Source: CAWUKT01 sp964352215
GTDB taxonomy: Bacteria; Bacteroidota; Bacteroidia; J057; JADKCL01
Assembly: GCA_964352215.1 (NCBI GenBank)
Contig: CAYGRE010000013.1
Coordinates: 1 to 64,000, forward strand
DNA length: 64,000 nt
Direction of reading: 5' to 3'
The position numbers and the translations under genes were made by a program. The first letter of the stretch is position 1. Each line of letters begins with the position of its first letter. The notes under the pieces are model-generated. The model did not search any database and was not told the DNA's origin. It worked only from the letters and a program-made list of their open reading frames with translations. Shown in pieces: positions 43,531 through 51,998 of this stretch.

Positions 43531-45036
43531 ATGAAAGAATTCAGTCTGGCAACATCTACCGATCTAATACTGCAATTACCAGTACTGGTGTTGCTATTGA
43601 CCGGTGTCATCGTCATGATGCTGGATGCTTTCAAGCAATATGCTTCGCTTGCCATCATTTCCGGTGTGGGTATCATTGTCTCCATTGTTCTTTCTTTGCC
43701 TCCTGTAATGGAAGCGATGCTGGGATTGGGAGTCAGCGAGTCGATTCCCAATTTTGCTTTTTCGGAAATGATGCGCACCGATGGGATGGCCTCTCTGGTC
43801 CATATCTTCCTTTGCTTGAGTGGCCTCTTTACCCTCTTTTTCGTTGGGGATTTCATGAATCGGCAGATCGCAAGGGTCTACGATGTCTATGCTTTGATCC
43901 TGTTCGCCTTGGTTGGGATGTCCCTTCTGGCCAATGGCAATGATCTCATCATGATCTTCATAGGTCTGGAAACCATGTCTATCTGCCTGTATATCATGGC
44001 AGCTATGTACAAGAAAGATGTGAAGTCCAATGAAGCAGGGCTTAAGTATTTCCTTCTTGGAGCGTTTGCCACCGGCTTTTTCCTCTATGGAATTGCCTTG
44101 GTCTACGGTGCGGCTGGTTCGACCAATTTCAGTGAAATGGACTATGGTGATCTTGCCACCAGCCCCCTCTTCTATCCGGGAATTGGATTGATGATCATTG
44201 GTTTCCTCTTCAAGGTGGCCGCCTTTCCATTCCACGCCTGGACACCAGACGTATACAGTGGTACACCGACTCCGCTGGCCGGATTTATGGCGACCGGTTC
44301 TAAAATGGCAGCCTTTGTTGCCCTTGCCTATTTCAGTGCTCAATGCGCCAGCCATGAGGCTGGTGATAAAATACAGACCATCCTTGTGGTGGTAGCGGTT
44401 CTGACCATGATCTTCGGCAATGTGGTTGCGGCCAGACAGCGCAACCTCAAGCGGATGTTGGCCTACTCAAGTATAGCTCACTCGGGCTATGTATTGCTGG
44501 CCGTGGCGGCGGCTGCCAAGTCGCCCTCAGGTAACCTGGATGCATTCATCCCACAGGAAGCCATCATGGCTGTAATCTTCTACATGTTCATCTACACCTT
44601 GATGAATATCGGAGCCTTCGGCCTGATCGGGATGGCAGAACGCAAATCTGAAGATGTATCCATGGACAATTGGAGAGGCTTTGGCCGTCACAATCCATGG
44701 TTGGGTGTTGCCCTCACCATATTCCTTCTTTCACTGGCCGGAATTCCTCCCCTTGCAGGATTTATGGGTAAATACTTTGTATTCAAAGTCGCAGTGGATG
44801 CCGGGATGATCATCCCGGCGATCATTGGTGTGTTGGCCTCGGTGATCGGTGCCTATTACTACATCAATGTGATCAAGGTGATGTACTTCGATGACCGGGA
44901 TGAACCTTCTGTCATCAGCAGTAAGAAGATTGCCCCGGTTGCCGGCCTTGTAATCCTCGTGGTTTTGATCGTCGCCTTTGGTGTGTATCCGACGGTAGTT
45001 CAGGACTGGATCAGTGGAGCAATGTTCCCCTTCTGA
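43531..45036 (+). CDS. nuoN: NADH-quinone oxidoreductase subunit N
   Basis: The 501-residue protein has about 14 transmembrane helices and the proton-pump family phrases G-F-L-F-K-V-A-A-F-P-F-H-A-W-T-P-D-V-Y-S-G-T-P-T-P, R-N-L-K-R-M-L-A-Y-S-S-I-A-H-S-G and S-L-A-G-I-P-P-L-A-G-F-M-G-K, which identify NuoN of respiratory complex I. It sits in the inner membrane. In most Bacteroidota nuoN closes a nuoA-N operon, but here the upstream gene is on the other strand and no other nuo gene is present in the window, so the rest is either elsewhere or the operon is split. Confidence 0.95.
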   Translation: MKEFSLATSTDLILQLPVLVLLLTGVIVMMLDAFKQYASLAIISGVGIIVSIVLSLPPVMEAMLGLGVSESIPNFAFSEMMRTDGMASLVHIFLCLSGLFTLFFVGDFMNRQIARVYDVYALILFALVGMSLLANGNDLIMIFIGLETMSICLYIMAAMYKKDVKSNEAGLKYFLLGAFATGFFLYGIALVYGAAGSTNFSEMDYGDLATSPLFYPGIGLMIIGFLFKVAAFPFHAWTPDVYSGTPTPLAGFMATGSKMAAFVALAYFSAQCASHEAGDKIQTILVVVAVLTMIFGNVVAARQRNLKRMLAYSSIAHSGYVLLAVAAAAKSPSGNLDAFIPQEAIMAVIFYMFIYTLMNIGAFGLIGMAERKSEDVSMDNWRGFGRHNPWLGVALTIFLLSLAGIPPLAGFMGKYFVFKVAVDAGMIIPAIIGVLASVIGAYYYINVIKVMYFDDRDEPSVISSKKIAPVAGLVILVVLIVAFGVYPTVVQDWISGAMFPF

Positions 45037-45056
45037 TAAATTTAGAATTCAGGAAC

Positions 45057-45091
45057 AAAGGCTCGGCAATTCAGGTCGAGCCTTTGTTTTT
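45057..45091 (+). terminator. Rho-independent terminator after nuoN
   Basis: AAAGGCTCG (45057-45065) pairs exactly with CGAGCCTTT (45077-45085), followed by G and five T. Confidence 0.85.
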
Positions 45092-45094
45092 ATA

Positions 45095-45102
45095 TAGTTT
45101 TG
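45095..45102 (+). promoter_or_regulatory. -7 element directly before the CCA-adding enzyme gene
   Basis: TAGTTTTG is a full match to TAnnTTTG and ends five bases before the ATG at 45108, implying a nearly leaderless mRNA. It lies right after the nuoN terminator; no clear -33 TTG was seen at the usual distance. Confidence 0.5.
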
Positions 45103-45107
45103 TGACC

Positions 45108-46529
45108 ATGAAAGCGACAGCAGCACTTGAGGGAAAGGTATTTGATGCACTTGCAGCATGCGCTGAGCAACTGGGCCTGCGGGCTTATGTGATTGGTGGC
45201 TATGTGCGTGATCACCTCCTCAATCGCCCCTGCAAAGATATCGACGTGGTAGTGGAAGGAAAGGGGACGGATATGGCCCGCGCCTTTGCCGAGTATACCC
45301 AATCCACCCGGACTGCCTTCTATGAGAAGTATGGGACGGCGATGGTTTCGTACGGAGAATGGGAGGTGGAGTTTGTGGGAGCCAGAAAAGAAAGCTACCA
45401 ACGTGAAAGCCGAAAACCCATTGTCGAAGAAGGAACCTTGCGAGACGATCAACTCCGCAGAGATTTTACCATCAATGCTTTGAGTATCTCCCTGAACCGG
45501 GACGACTATGGAGAGGTGTATGACCCATTCGATGGGCTTGCAGACCTGAAAGAGGGAATCATCAAAACACCTACGGATCCTGCGATAACCTTTTCAGACG
45601 ATCCTCTGAGGATGATGCGGGCCATTCGATTTTCTACACAGTTGGACTTCTTTATAGAAGAAAAGACCTACAAGGCTATTTATACGAACCGTGAGCGCCT
45701 TAAGATCATTTCGCAGGAGAGAGTGACGGAAGAGTTGAATAAGATCGTATTGGCCCCCAAACCGTCGATAGGCTTTAAGCTACTTTTCAATACCGAGTTG
45801 CTCCATCAATTCTTTCATGAAATGGTCGCCTTGCAAGGGGTGGATGTTATTGACGGAAGAGGTCACAAGGATAATTTTTACCATACGTTGCAGGTACTGG
45901 ACAATATCTGTACCGCGACCGATGACCTTTGGTTGAGGTGGTCAGCGATTTTACACGACATCGCCAAGCCTCCCACCAAGCGGTACTATCCCAAGCAGGG
46001 ATGGACTTTTCACGGCCATGAGGACCTTGGGGCCCGTTGGGTGCCACGCATTTTTAAAAGGCTGCGCTTGCCGCTGGACCATAAGATGAAATTTGTACAA
46101 AAGATGGTTCGCCTTCACCTCAGGCCGATTGCCTTGGTGGACAGCCATGTGACCGACAGTGCAGTGCGAAGGCTCATTTATGATGCCGGAGAAGACCTGG
46201 AACCCTTGATGAAGCTTTGCCGGGCCGACATCACCACCCGCAACCCCAAAAAGATGGACCGCTACCTGGAAAATTACGACCGGGTAGAAAAGAAAATCGT
46301 GGAGGTAGAGGAAAGAGATCAACTCCGAAACTGGCAACCGCCGGTGACCGGAGAAATGATCATGCGCATGTTCAATATTCCCCCTTCCAAGATGGTAGGG
46401 GAGATCAAAACAGCAGTTCGGGAGGCGATTTTGGAAGGGGAGATCGCCAACGAAGAGGAAGTGGCAATAGAATATGCCAGAAAGGTCGCTGAGAAGTTGC
46501 TTAAGGACGCTAAACTGAAGCAGAAATAG
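45108..46529 (+). CDS. CCA tRNA nucleotidyltransferase / poly(A) polymerase family protein with HD domain
   Basis: The enzyme of about 473 residues has the class II nucleotidyltransferase head: V-I-G-G-Y-V-R-D (about residue 27), the catalytic pair in K-D-I-D-V-V-V, and the R-R-D-F-T-I-N-A motif, followed by the B/A-discriminating region (D-D-P-L-R-M-M-R-A-I-R-F) and an HD domain (L-H-D-I-A-K-P at about 290). It adds or repairs the CCA end of tRNA in the cytoplasm. The frame opens at 45084 but the start at 45108 is chosen because it directly follows a -7 element. CCA addition is the best inference; poly(A) activity cannot be excluded. Confidence 0.88.
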   Translation: MKATAALEGKVFDALAACAEQLGLRAYVIGGYVRDHLLNRPCKDIDVVVEGKGTDMARAFAEYTQSTRTAFYEKYGTAMVSYGEWEVEFVGARKESYQRESRKPIVEEGTLRDDQLRRDFTINALSISLNRDDYGEVYDPFDGLADLKEGIIKTPTDPAITFSDDPLRMMRAIRFSTQLDFFIEEKTYKAIYTNRERLKIISQERVTEELNKIVLAPKPSIGFKLLFNTELLHQFFHEMVALQGVDVIDGRGHKDNFYHTLQVLDNICTATDDLWLRWSAILHDIAKPPTKRYYPKQGWTFHGHEDLGARWVPRIFKRLRLPLDHKMKFVQKMVRLHLRPIALVDSHVTDSAVRRLIYDAGEDLEPLMKLCRADITTRNPKKMDRYLENYDRVEKKIVEVEERDQLRNWQPPVTGEMIMRMFNIPPSKMVGEIKTAVREAILEGEIANEEEVAIEYARKVAEKLLKDAKLKQK

Positions 46530-46542
46530 TTATCTTCGAAGC

Positions 46543-47289
46543 ATGAAAGCTACTCCAGCCTCGATTTACGGGTATCTTTTCTCTTGTAGATGGTCCTGTC
46601 CAGGTAAATGGTTCCGCTCCAGTACCATTGTCCTGCTCTTTCTGGTCCTTTGTTTCCAAGAATCATCTGCGCAACGCGGCTTCGGACTTCGTTTCGGATC
46701 AGATTTCAACTCTTTCTTTCGTTCGGAGAGGCACCCTCTGGTAGATGGTTGGTGGTCACACCTCGTCTTTGGACCCTATTACCAGGCTTATTTTCCAGAT
46801 GGTGGGGCACAGATCGGGCTCAATATTCTATACAAGGGCAATACCGGTCGGGGCTTTCCCAATTTCCCCGTGATTCAACGTGATTTTGGTGACGATCCGG
46901 ACCAAAATGTGGGTATTACTGCATTGGAACTCGACTTCAAAGTCGGCCCCCGGTTTGGCTTGTTCAACCCTAAGATTGGGATGATGTTGAGTTATTGGAT
47001 GAAGCGGGATGGCTTTCTGGAAGCCGGGGCCACCGATGAATTGCACCGGTTGAATTTCCAGTTTCCGATAGGTTTGTCTGTGGAAGGCCCCACCGGATAC
47101 GGTTCGGTTGGCTTCAGCTTCTTCTATGAAATTGGCCTGACCAATGTTCTCAAGAATCCCAATCCAACCGGTCTGGAGGATTTTGATGGGAGTAAAGTCC
47201 GGTCTATTAACCTGGAAGTTTTTATTCTCTTCAAATCCGGGAAGCAGGAATCAAAGGCCAAGCCTTCCATGCCGCCGCCGATCGATTGA
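46543..47289 (+). CDS. Outer membrane beta-barrel-like protein of unknown function
   Basis: The 248-residue protein has an unusually long N-terminal leader: about 24 charged and aromatic residues before the hydrophobic core S-S-T-I-V-L-L-F-L-V-L and a likely cleavage after E-S-S-A-Q. An internal start may be the real one. The mature protein is beta-rich, with strands such as A-Q-I-G-L-N-I-L-Y-K and G-S-V-G-F-S-F-F-Y-E-I-G-L, and could form a small barrel; its C-terminus is Pro/Lys-rich rather than a sorting domain. It starts only 13 bases after the CCA enzyme gene. Function unknown. Confidence 0.65.
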   Translation: MKATPASIYGYLFSCRWSCPGKWFRSSTIVLLFLVLCFQESSAQRGFGLRFGSDFNSFFRSERHPLVDGWWSHLVFGPYYQAYFPDGGAQIGLNILYKGNTGRGFPNFPVIQRDFGDDPDQNVGITALELDFKVGPRFGLFNPKIGMMLSYWMKRDGFLEAGATDELHRLNFQFPIGLSVEGPTGYGSVGFSFFYEIGLTNVLKNPNPTGLEDFDGSKVRSINLEVFILFKSGKQESKAKPSMPPPID

Positions 47290-47328
47290 GGTATTCTTTG
47301 CATTCAGTACCTTACGGCACAAATGCCC

Positions 47329-48060
47329 TTAACGAATCTTGATGATGTCGCCTTCGGAAAAGATATGGCCGACCTCAAGTCCCAATCCCGGAGAATTGTA
47401 GAGTACCCGTGGCACGCTGATATCCGCCAGGAATATCTCTCCGGCCATGGGCCGTGCATTGCTCGCCAGCAATCCCACCTTGGGCAGGGCCAAGGTCACC
47501 GTAGCACTGGCTCGTATACAATTTGGGAAGACCATTCCCTTGTCGGCATCCAATCCACTCGGCAAATCCAGGGATAAAACCGGGGTAATCTGACGGTTCG
47601 TCCACTCAATGAGGTCAGCCACCCGTCCCTGGGGAGCACCCTTCAGACTATAACCTATCAGACCATCCAAAATAAGTTCTGAACCGGTATGAGGTTCGCT
47701 CATAATGAGAACGCCCATCTGTTGCAAGATGGACAGTTGTACCGCAGAAATACCTTTGTACTCAGCCGCCGGACGGGTCAGAACCACCCGCACCGTGGCG
47801 CCCCAGATTCTCAGTCTTCGAGCCGCCACCAGCGCCCCGCCACCATTTCCACCCGTACCCGCAAGAACAACTACCGATTTATTTGCTACCCGGCCTTTCA
47901 GGAAGTGCTCACGGGCAACAATGGCCAGGCCACGCCCCGCATTTTCCATCATCTGAAGCAGAGATATACCATAAAAATCAACCATGAGGCGATCGACTTC
48001 GGTCATCTGATCTCGGGTCACAGAGGGCACCCCGGTATAGTGTGTAGGAAAAACGGGCAT
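47329..48060 (-). CDS. nnrE: NAD(P)H-hydrate epimerase (NnrE/YjeF N-terminal)
   Basis: The 243-residue protein has the YjeF_N layout: S-L-L-Q-M-M-E-N-A-G-R-G-L-A, V-V-V-L-A-G-T-G-G-N-G-G-G-A-L-V-A-A-R-R-L, L-I-L-D-G-L-I-G-Y-S-L and S-L-D-L-P-S-G-L-D-A-D-K-G. It epimerises damaged NADHX/NADPHX so a partner dehydratase can repair it. Here the dehydratase domain is absent, so the enzyme is the short form; the dehydratase would have to be elsewhere. Divergently transcribed from rlmD. Confidence 0.85.
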   Translation of the reverse strand: MPVFPTHYTGVPSVTRDQMTEVDRLMVDFYGISLLQMMENAGRGLAIVAREHFLKGRVANKSVVVLAGTGGNGGGALVAARRLRIWGATVRVVLTRPAAEYKGISAVQLSILQQMGVLIMSEPHTGSELILDGLIGYSLKGAPQGRVADLIEWTNRQITPVLSLDLPSGLDADKGMVFPNCIRASATVTLALPKVGLLASNARPMAGEIFLADISVPRVLYNSPGLGLEVGHIFSEGDIIKIR

Positions 48061-48123
48061 GGTACAGATTACAATTGTCTGTCGAATCTACACAGGGAAA
48101 ATGGAATATCGAATATTGCCGCC

Positions 48124-48131
48124 TAAATTTG
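48124..48131 (+). promoter_or_regulatory. -7 element directly before rlmD
   Basis: TAAATTTG matches TAnnTTTG perfectly and ends four bases before the ATG of rlmD at 48136. Confidence 0.5.
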
Positions 48132-48135
48132 CCGC

Positions 48136-49548
48136 ATGGGAAGAAAAAAGAATAAGCCCTACCTGGTCGAAGAAGTTACGGTAGTAGATACGGAAAAGGG
48201 GGGCAAAGGCATCGGGAAAAAGGATGGAAAGGTCTACTTCGTTGAGAAGACAGTACCGGGTGATATTGTGGATGTATGGGTATTCTCTAAGATCAAGAAA
48301 ATTCCCCAGGGAAGGGTAGAGCGTTGGGTGAAGCGCTCCGAGGACCGCATTGAACCGGTGTGCAGCCATTTTGGAACCTGTGGCGGTTGTAAATGGCAAA
48401 GCTTGTCCTACGAGAAACAGCTTTTCTATAAAGAAAAATCAGTGCACGATGCCTTTACCCGCATCGGTCACCTGGAGATTGGCACCATGCACCCCATCCT
48501 GGGTTGCGAATCACCTTTCCATTACCGCAACAAGGTCGAGTTCACCTTTTCCACCAAGCGTTGGGTGCCCACCGAGATGATAGAAAGCGGAGCCGAAATT
48601 GATTGGGAGGGCGCTTTGGGATACCACGTGGCCCGTTTTTTTGACAAAGTAGTGGACGTTGAGACCTGCTATCTGCATTGGCCGGTGATCAATGAGATCC
48701 GCAACGAGATCCGTCAATTTGCCAAAGCGCATGAGTTCAGTTACTATGACATCCGTGCCAATGAGGGCTTTCTGCGCAATATCGTATTCCGGACTTCTGA
48801 AGGAACCAGAGAGTTGATGCTTTTGTTGATCATTGGAGAAGAGGATACAGAACGGGTCGACAAATTGTTCCAGCACCTGAAAGCGAAATTTCCGCAGGTT
48901 ACTTCTTTTCTCTCTCTCTATAACCCCAAGCAGAATTCCAGTTTCAACGATCTTACTCCGGTTGCCTGGGAAGGGCCGAGCGAAATCACCGAGCACCTCG
49001 GGTCCTGGAAATACCGGATTTCAGCAACCTCGTTCTTCCAAACCAATACCCTCCAGGCCAAAGTACTTTACGATCAGGTGCGTCGGTTTCTGGGAACGGA
49101 AAAGGTTGGAACCATTTACGATCTCTATTGTGGTGCTGGAAGTATTGGTATTTATGTAAATGACCTTGCCGAAAAGGTGGTTGGGATCGAATACGTTGAG
49201 TCCTCAATCCGGGATGCCTGGAAAAACTGTGAACTCAATGGGGTGGATCACTTTAGTTTCCATGCCGGAGATATGAAAAAACTCCTGACTCAGGAATTGG
49301 TCGCCATAGAAGGAACCCCAGATGTCATTATCACCGATCCACCCCGGGCGGGGATGGACGAAGCAGTCGTGCGCCAATTGTTGGAGATCGCGGCACCAAA
49401 GATCATCTATGTTAGCTGCAATCCTGCTACCCAGGCCAGAGACCTGGCACTCTTAAGTGATATGTATGAGGTGATGGATGTGCAACCTGTAGATATGTTT
49501 CCCCAAACAACCCATGTCGAGAATGTGGCTTATTTGGTGAAAAGATAG
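48136..49548 (+). CDS. rlmD: 23S rRNA (uracil-C5)-methyltransferase RlmD
   Basis: The 470-residue enzyme starts with a TRAM RNA-binding domain (residues about 15-65). A 4Fe-4S site follows: C-S-H-F-G-T-C-G-G-C-K-W plus a later Cys in E-T-C-Y-L-H-W. The SAM-binding domain has Y-D-L-Y-C-G-A-G-S-I-G-I, D-P-P-R-A-G-M-D, and the catalytic V-S-C-N-P-A-T-Q-A-R-D. It methylates U1939 (RlmD) or a related uracil of 23S rRNA; the RumA-type Fe-S pattern favours RlmD. Its promoter abuts the start codon. Confidence 0.9.
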   Translation: MGRKKNKPYLVEEVTVVDTEKGGKGIGKKDGKVYFVEKTVPGDIVDVWVFSKIKKIPQGRVERWVKRSEDRIEPVCSHFGTCGGCKWQSLSYEKQLFYKEKSVHDAFTRIGHLEIGTMHPILGCESPFHYRNKVEFTFSTKRWVPTEMIESGAEIDWEGALGYHVARFFDKVVDVETCYLHWPVINEIRNEIRQFAKAHEFSYYDIRANEGFLRNIVFRTSEGTRELMLLLIIGEEDTERVDKLFQHLKAKFPQVTSFLSLYNPKQNSSFNDLTPVAWEGPSEITEHLGSWKYRISATSFFQTNTLQAKVLYDQVRRFLGTEKVGTIYDLYCGAGSIGIYVNDLAEKVVGIEYVESSIRDAWKNCELNGVDHFSFHAGDMKKLLTQELVAIEGTPDVIITDPPRAGMDEAVVRQLLEIAAPKIIYVSCNPATQARDLALLSDMYEVMDVQPVDMFPQTTHVENVAYLVKR

Positions 49549-49638
49549 GGTGTCCGCCGATAGTTACAGCTTATTATAATAATTTCCCCGAATGGTGCGT
49601 TTTCAATATTACTACCATAATTGAAATTAAATATCGCT

Positions 49639-50352
49639 ATGAAATTATCCGCAAGACTATTGTTAATGGTACTCTTGGTATCTACCAATGTGTTGCAAGC
49701 TCAAAACAGCAACACCCTTCGTCTCCAAATCGGGACTTCATTAGGACTGCCTGGGTCATCTTCCTATGAGATTCATCCTCAGTCTACCAATCCAGGCTTA
49801 TTCAATGCGCATAGCAGCAACGCCGTCAATCCGGGTTTATATATCGGTGCCGCTTATGAAATTCCATTTAGCAAAAGGACAAGCCTTGAATTGACGGCCG
49901 GGGTTTCTCAATCTCTTTGGCAGATGAAAACGATTTGGTCCGGATCGGTGGCACCAAATGAGATTGTACGCGGCAATAACCTGCTTCATCAGTGGGTTAC
50001 GCTGGCCGAGTTGGGAGGAATGCTGAAAATCCAAGCCTTCAAAAATCCAAACTTCCGATTGCTGTTTGGGCTCAGAGGTGATTTGCCATTTGCCAGCAGG
50101 TTTACCCGAATCGGTGACTTTGCTCAATCTATGCAAACCCATCCGGACAACGGGACTTTTCCAGATACTGAAATGTCTATACAGCCTTCCCTCAGTGGTA
50201 TGTTAGGAGCAGAATGGATTTTACCAGGTAAGAAACGTGATTACACTCTCCAATTTCAAGTGAGTCGGCAATTACTGATCATGCGTGAGAAGAGCGAATT
50301 GATGCCGAAGACAAATGTTCGGGTGAACCTCGGGATTCCTATTAAGCAATAA
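49639..50352 (+). CDS. Predicted outer membrane protein
   Basis: Start at the ATG at 49639 gives a signal peptide (M-K-L-S-A-R-L-L-L-M-V-L-L-V-S-T, cleaved after L-Q-A-Q). The mature 215 residues look like a small outer membrane barrel of OmpA/PorT-like type: N-P-G-L-Y-I-G-A-A-Y-E-I-P-F, then R-T-S-L-E-L-T-A-G-V-S, and the final strand V-R-V-N-L-G-I-P-I. The ATG is preferred over a TTG six codons upstream. Role unknown. Confidence 0.7.
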   Translation: MKLSARLLLMVLLVSTNVLQAQNSNTLRLQIGTSLGLPGSSSYEIHPQSTNPGLFNAHSSNAVNPGLYIGAAYEIPFSKRTSLELTAGVSQSLWQMKTIWSGSVAPNEIVRGNNLLHQWVTLAELGGMLKIQAFKNPNFRLLFGLRGDLPFASRFTRIGDFAQSMQTHPDNGTFPDTEMSIQPSLSGMLGAEWILPGKKRDYTLQFQVSRQLLIMREKSELMPKTNVRVNLGIPIKQ

Positions 50353-50376
50353 CAGCCGCGAGAAAAAGTACCAGTT

Positions 50377-50414
50377 ACCATCCTTGATCGCTAACCAAAG
50401 CGATCAAGGATGGT
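50377..50414. terminator. 16-bp perfect hairpin, terminator without clear T tract
   Basis: ACCATCCTTGATCGCT (50377-50392) is the exact complement of AGCGATCAAGGATGGT (50399-50414), with loop AACCAA. It lies between the convergent outer membrane and cupredoxin genes, but no run of T follows on either strand, so termination is uncertain. Confidence 0.5.
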
Positions 50415-50484
50415 GCGTTATGCTTTGAAAATTGCATTTGGCTTGAGTCACCATCCGAAAGCTGCATAAGTTATAGGGAAGTTT

Positions 50485-51084
50485 TTATTCCCTAATAAAT
50501 ATCTTGGCCATCTTTCTGCTCTCATCGCGAATCATCAACAGGTAACGACCTCTCGGCAGGTCGGCTACGCTGAGCTCGAAATTGGTCTCAACGGACTGGA
50601 TTTCACGCACCATTTTACCGCTACCCACTTCATATACCTGAATGGTCAAAAGGTCGGAAAGATCAGTCGTTTGAACTCTTAAAAGATTGGATACTGGATT
50701 TGGGGAAAGGGTGAAGCCAGCAAATAATGGTTCGTCAATCCCAACCAGCGGATCTTCGACGGTAATGGTTCCAAACTGGGTGGCGGCATGATTGAAACGG
50801 GTGCATTCATATTCGTAGAACCCAGCAATGGTAAAAACAAATTGAAAAGTATTGTTCGGACCTAGGTCTCCAGAGGCAAATGATGCAGGGCCAGAAGTAG
50901 AGGTTACATTATGCGTTCCACTGACGAAGGTCCACAGGACGGTATCACCAACTTCAATGGTTATGAATTGAGGGGCATAGTAGGGCGCGGTTTGAGCATT
51001 TCCGCCCACCTCTACATTGTGAATGGTTGAAAAAGCGGTGCTGGTACTTAGAGCCAGAGTGAGCAGAAGAAGTAGGGTTTTCAT
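50485..51084 (-). CDS. Cupredoxin-like secreted protein with T9SS sorting domain
   Basis: After a signal peptide (M-K-T-L-L-L-L-L-T-L) the protein holds a plastocyanin-like domain: F-I-T-I-E-V-G-D-T-V-L-W-T-F, then T-H-N-V (H58) and Y-E-Y-E-C-T-R-F-N-H-A-A-T-Q-F-G (C94, H99, Q103). The usual copper spacing is Cys-x2-His-x4-Met; here it is Cys-x4-His-x3-Gln, so copper binding is doubtful or the axial ligand is Gln. The C-terminus is a T9SS sorting domain (L-S-P-N-P-V-S-N, then R-G-R-Y-L-L-M-I-R). It should be exported or surface-bound. Role unknown. Confidence 0.75.
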   Translation of the reverse strand: MKTLLLLLTLALSTSTAFSTIHNVEVGGNAQTAPYYAPQFITIEVGDTVLWTFVSGTHNVTSTSGPASFASGDLGPNNTFQFVFTIAGFYEYECTRFNHAATQFGTITVEDPLVGIDEPLFAGFTLSPNPVSNLLRVQTTDLSDLLTIQVYEVGSGKMVREIQSVETNFELSVADLPRGRYLLMIRDESRKMAKIFIRE

Positions 51085-51231
51085 AACGAATTAGATTGAT
51101 ATAATTAAAATTGTACTGTTTATGTATGTTTCAACACAGATACTGCTCCCATTGTTGCCCATCCACCATGAATTCTTAGTGATAAATTGGTCAGCTAAAC
51201 GTCAATTTGGAAAAAAACCAGAGGGGGAAAC

Positions 51232-51258
51232 AAAAAAAACCGCCCCTAAGGGACGGTC
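51232..51258 (-). terminator. Rho-independent terminator after the 51310-51816 gene
   Basis: Read on the minus strand, ACCGTCCC and GGGGCGGT pair with one mismatch around a three-base loop, followed by a run of eight T. Confidence 0.7.
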
Positions 51259-51309
51259 GCACAGTGTTTAACAATTCGATTTTATGCAGTTTTTAACAGA
51301 TGGGAGGCC

Positions 51310-51816
51310 TTAAAACTCGAGGGTTACCACAAATGGTTTCCCATTTCCGAGCATTCCTTCAATGGCATAAGCTTCGCCGCGGCGAATCCAACTGTCGATG
51401 AGGACATGGCGGGATTCATGGTGAAAACGCTTTCCCAGGATAGGAATATGTGGGTCCGTTTGCATGAACCGGCAGGTTCTGACAAAGACTCCCCGCAGGT
51501 TGAGTAAATGGGCCGTTTCCATAATTTGACCATTTTCATTCCGGAAAGTGCGAATACTGTAAAACCCTGGTTCCAAACCGTCCATTTCCTCCAGGTCCAG
51601 GTATAGGAAAATGAAATCTTCTTCCTGGCCTGGGTGGGGATTTTCATGGGGAAGGATCGCAGCGGCAGCACAAAGGTCCATTTGCCGGGAAACGATCATA
51701 ATGTCACGGTGCAGAATCAGCAGATCTCGGGAATTGGCGATCTCCACCATCATCTTCTCGACCGACCCACGGTTCTTTCTGTTCCGACGTTGCATTTTAG
51801 TAATCAGTTGATTCAT
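51310..51816 (-). CDS. Cytoplasmic protein of unknown function
   Basis: The 168-residue protein has no signal peptide. The N-terminus is very basic (Q-R-R-N-R-K-N-R-G), and the body mixes helices and short strands with H-H-E-S-R-H-V-L-I-D-S-W-I-R near the end. No known family is recognised. It lies between cupredoxin and TlpA-like genes, is on its own transcript and is closed by a clear terminator, which supports a real gene. Confidence 0.55.
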   Translation of the reverse strand: MNQLITKMQRRNRKNRGSVEKMMVEIANSRDLLILHRDIMIVSRQMDLCAAAAILPHENPHPGQEEDFIFLYLDLEEMDGLEPGFYSIRTFRNENGQIMETAHLLNLRGVFVRTCRFMQTDPHIPILGKRFHHESRHVLIDSWIRRGEAYAIEGMLGNGKPFVVTLEF

Positions 51817-51998
51817 CTATGTTTTTGGTTAATTGAATGCAGAGAAAGGGGGTGCCCCCGGAATAGAACATGAGTAAGGTACGACCGACCTTTGACAGCT
51901 TATGTCAGCGAAAGCTGCAAATACACCTCTGTGAACTGATATTTTAGTCGAATTCAATTTAGGATTTACACTTCCCGTGGAATCCCTTATTTTGCATC

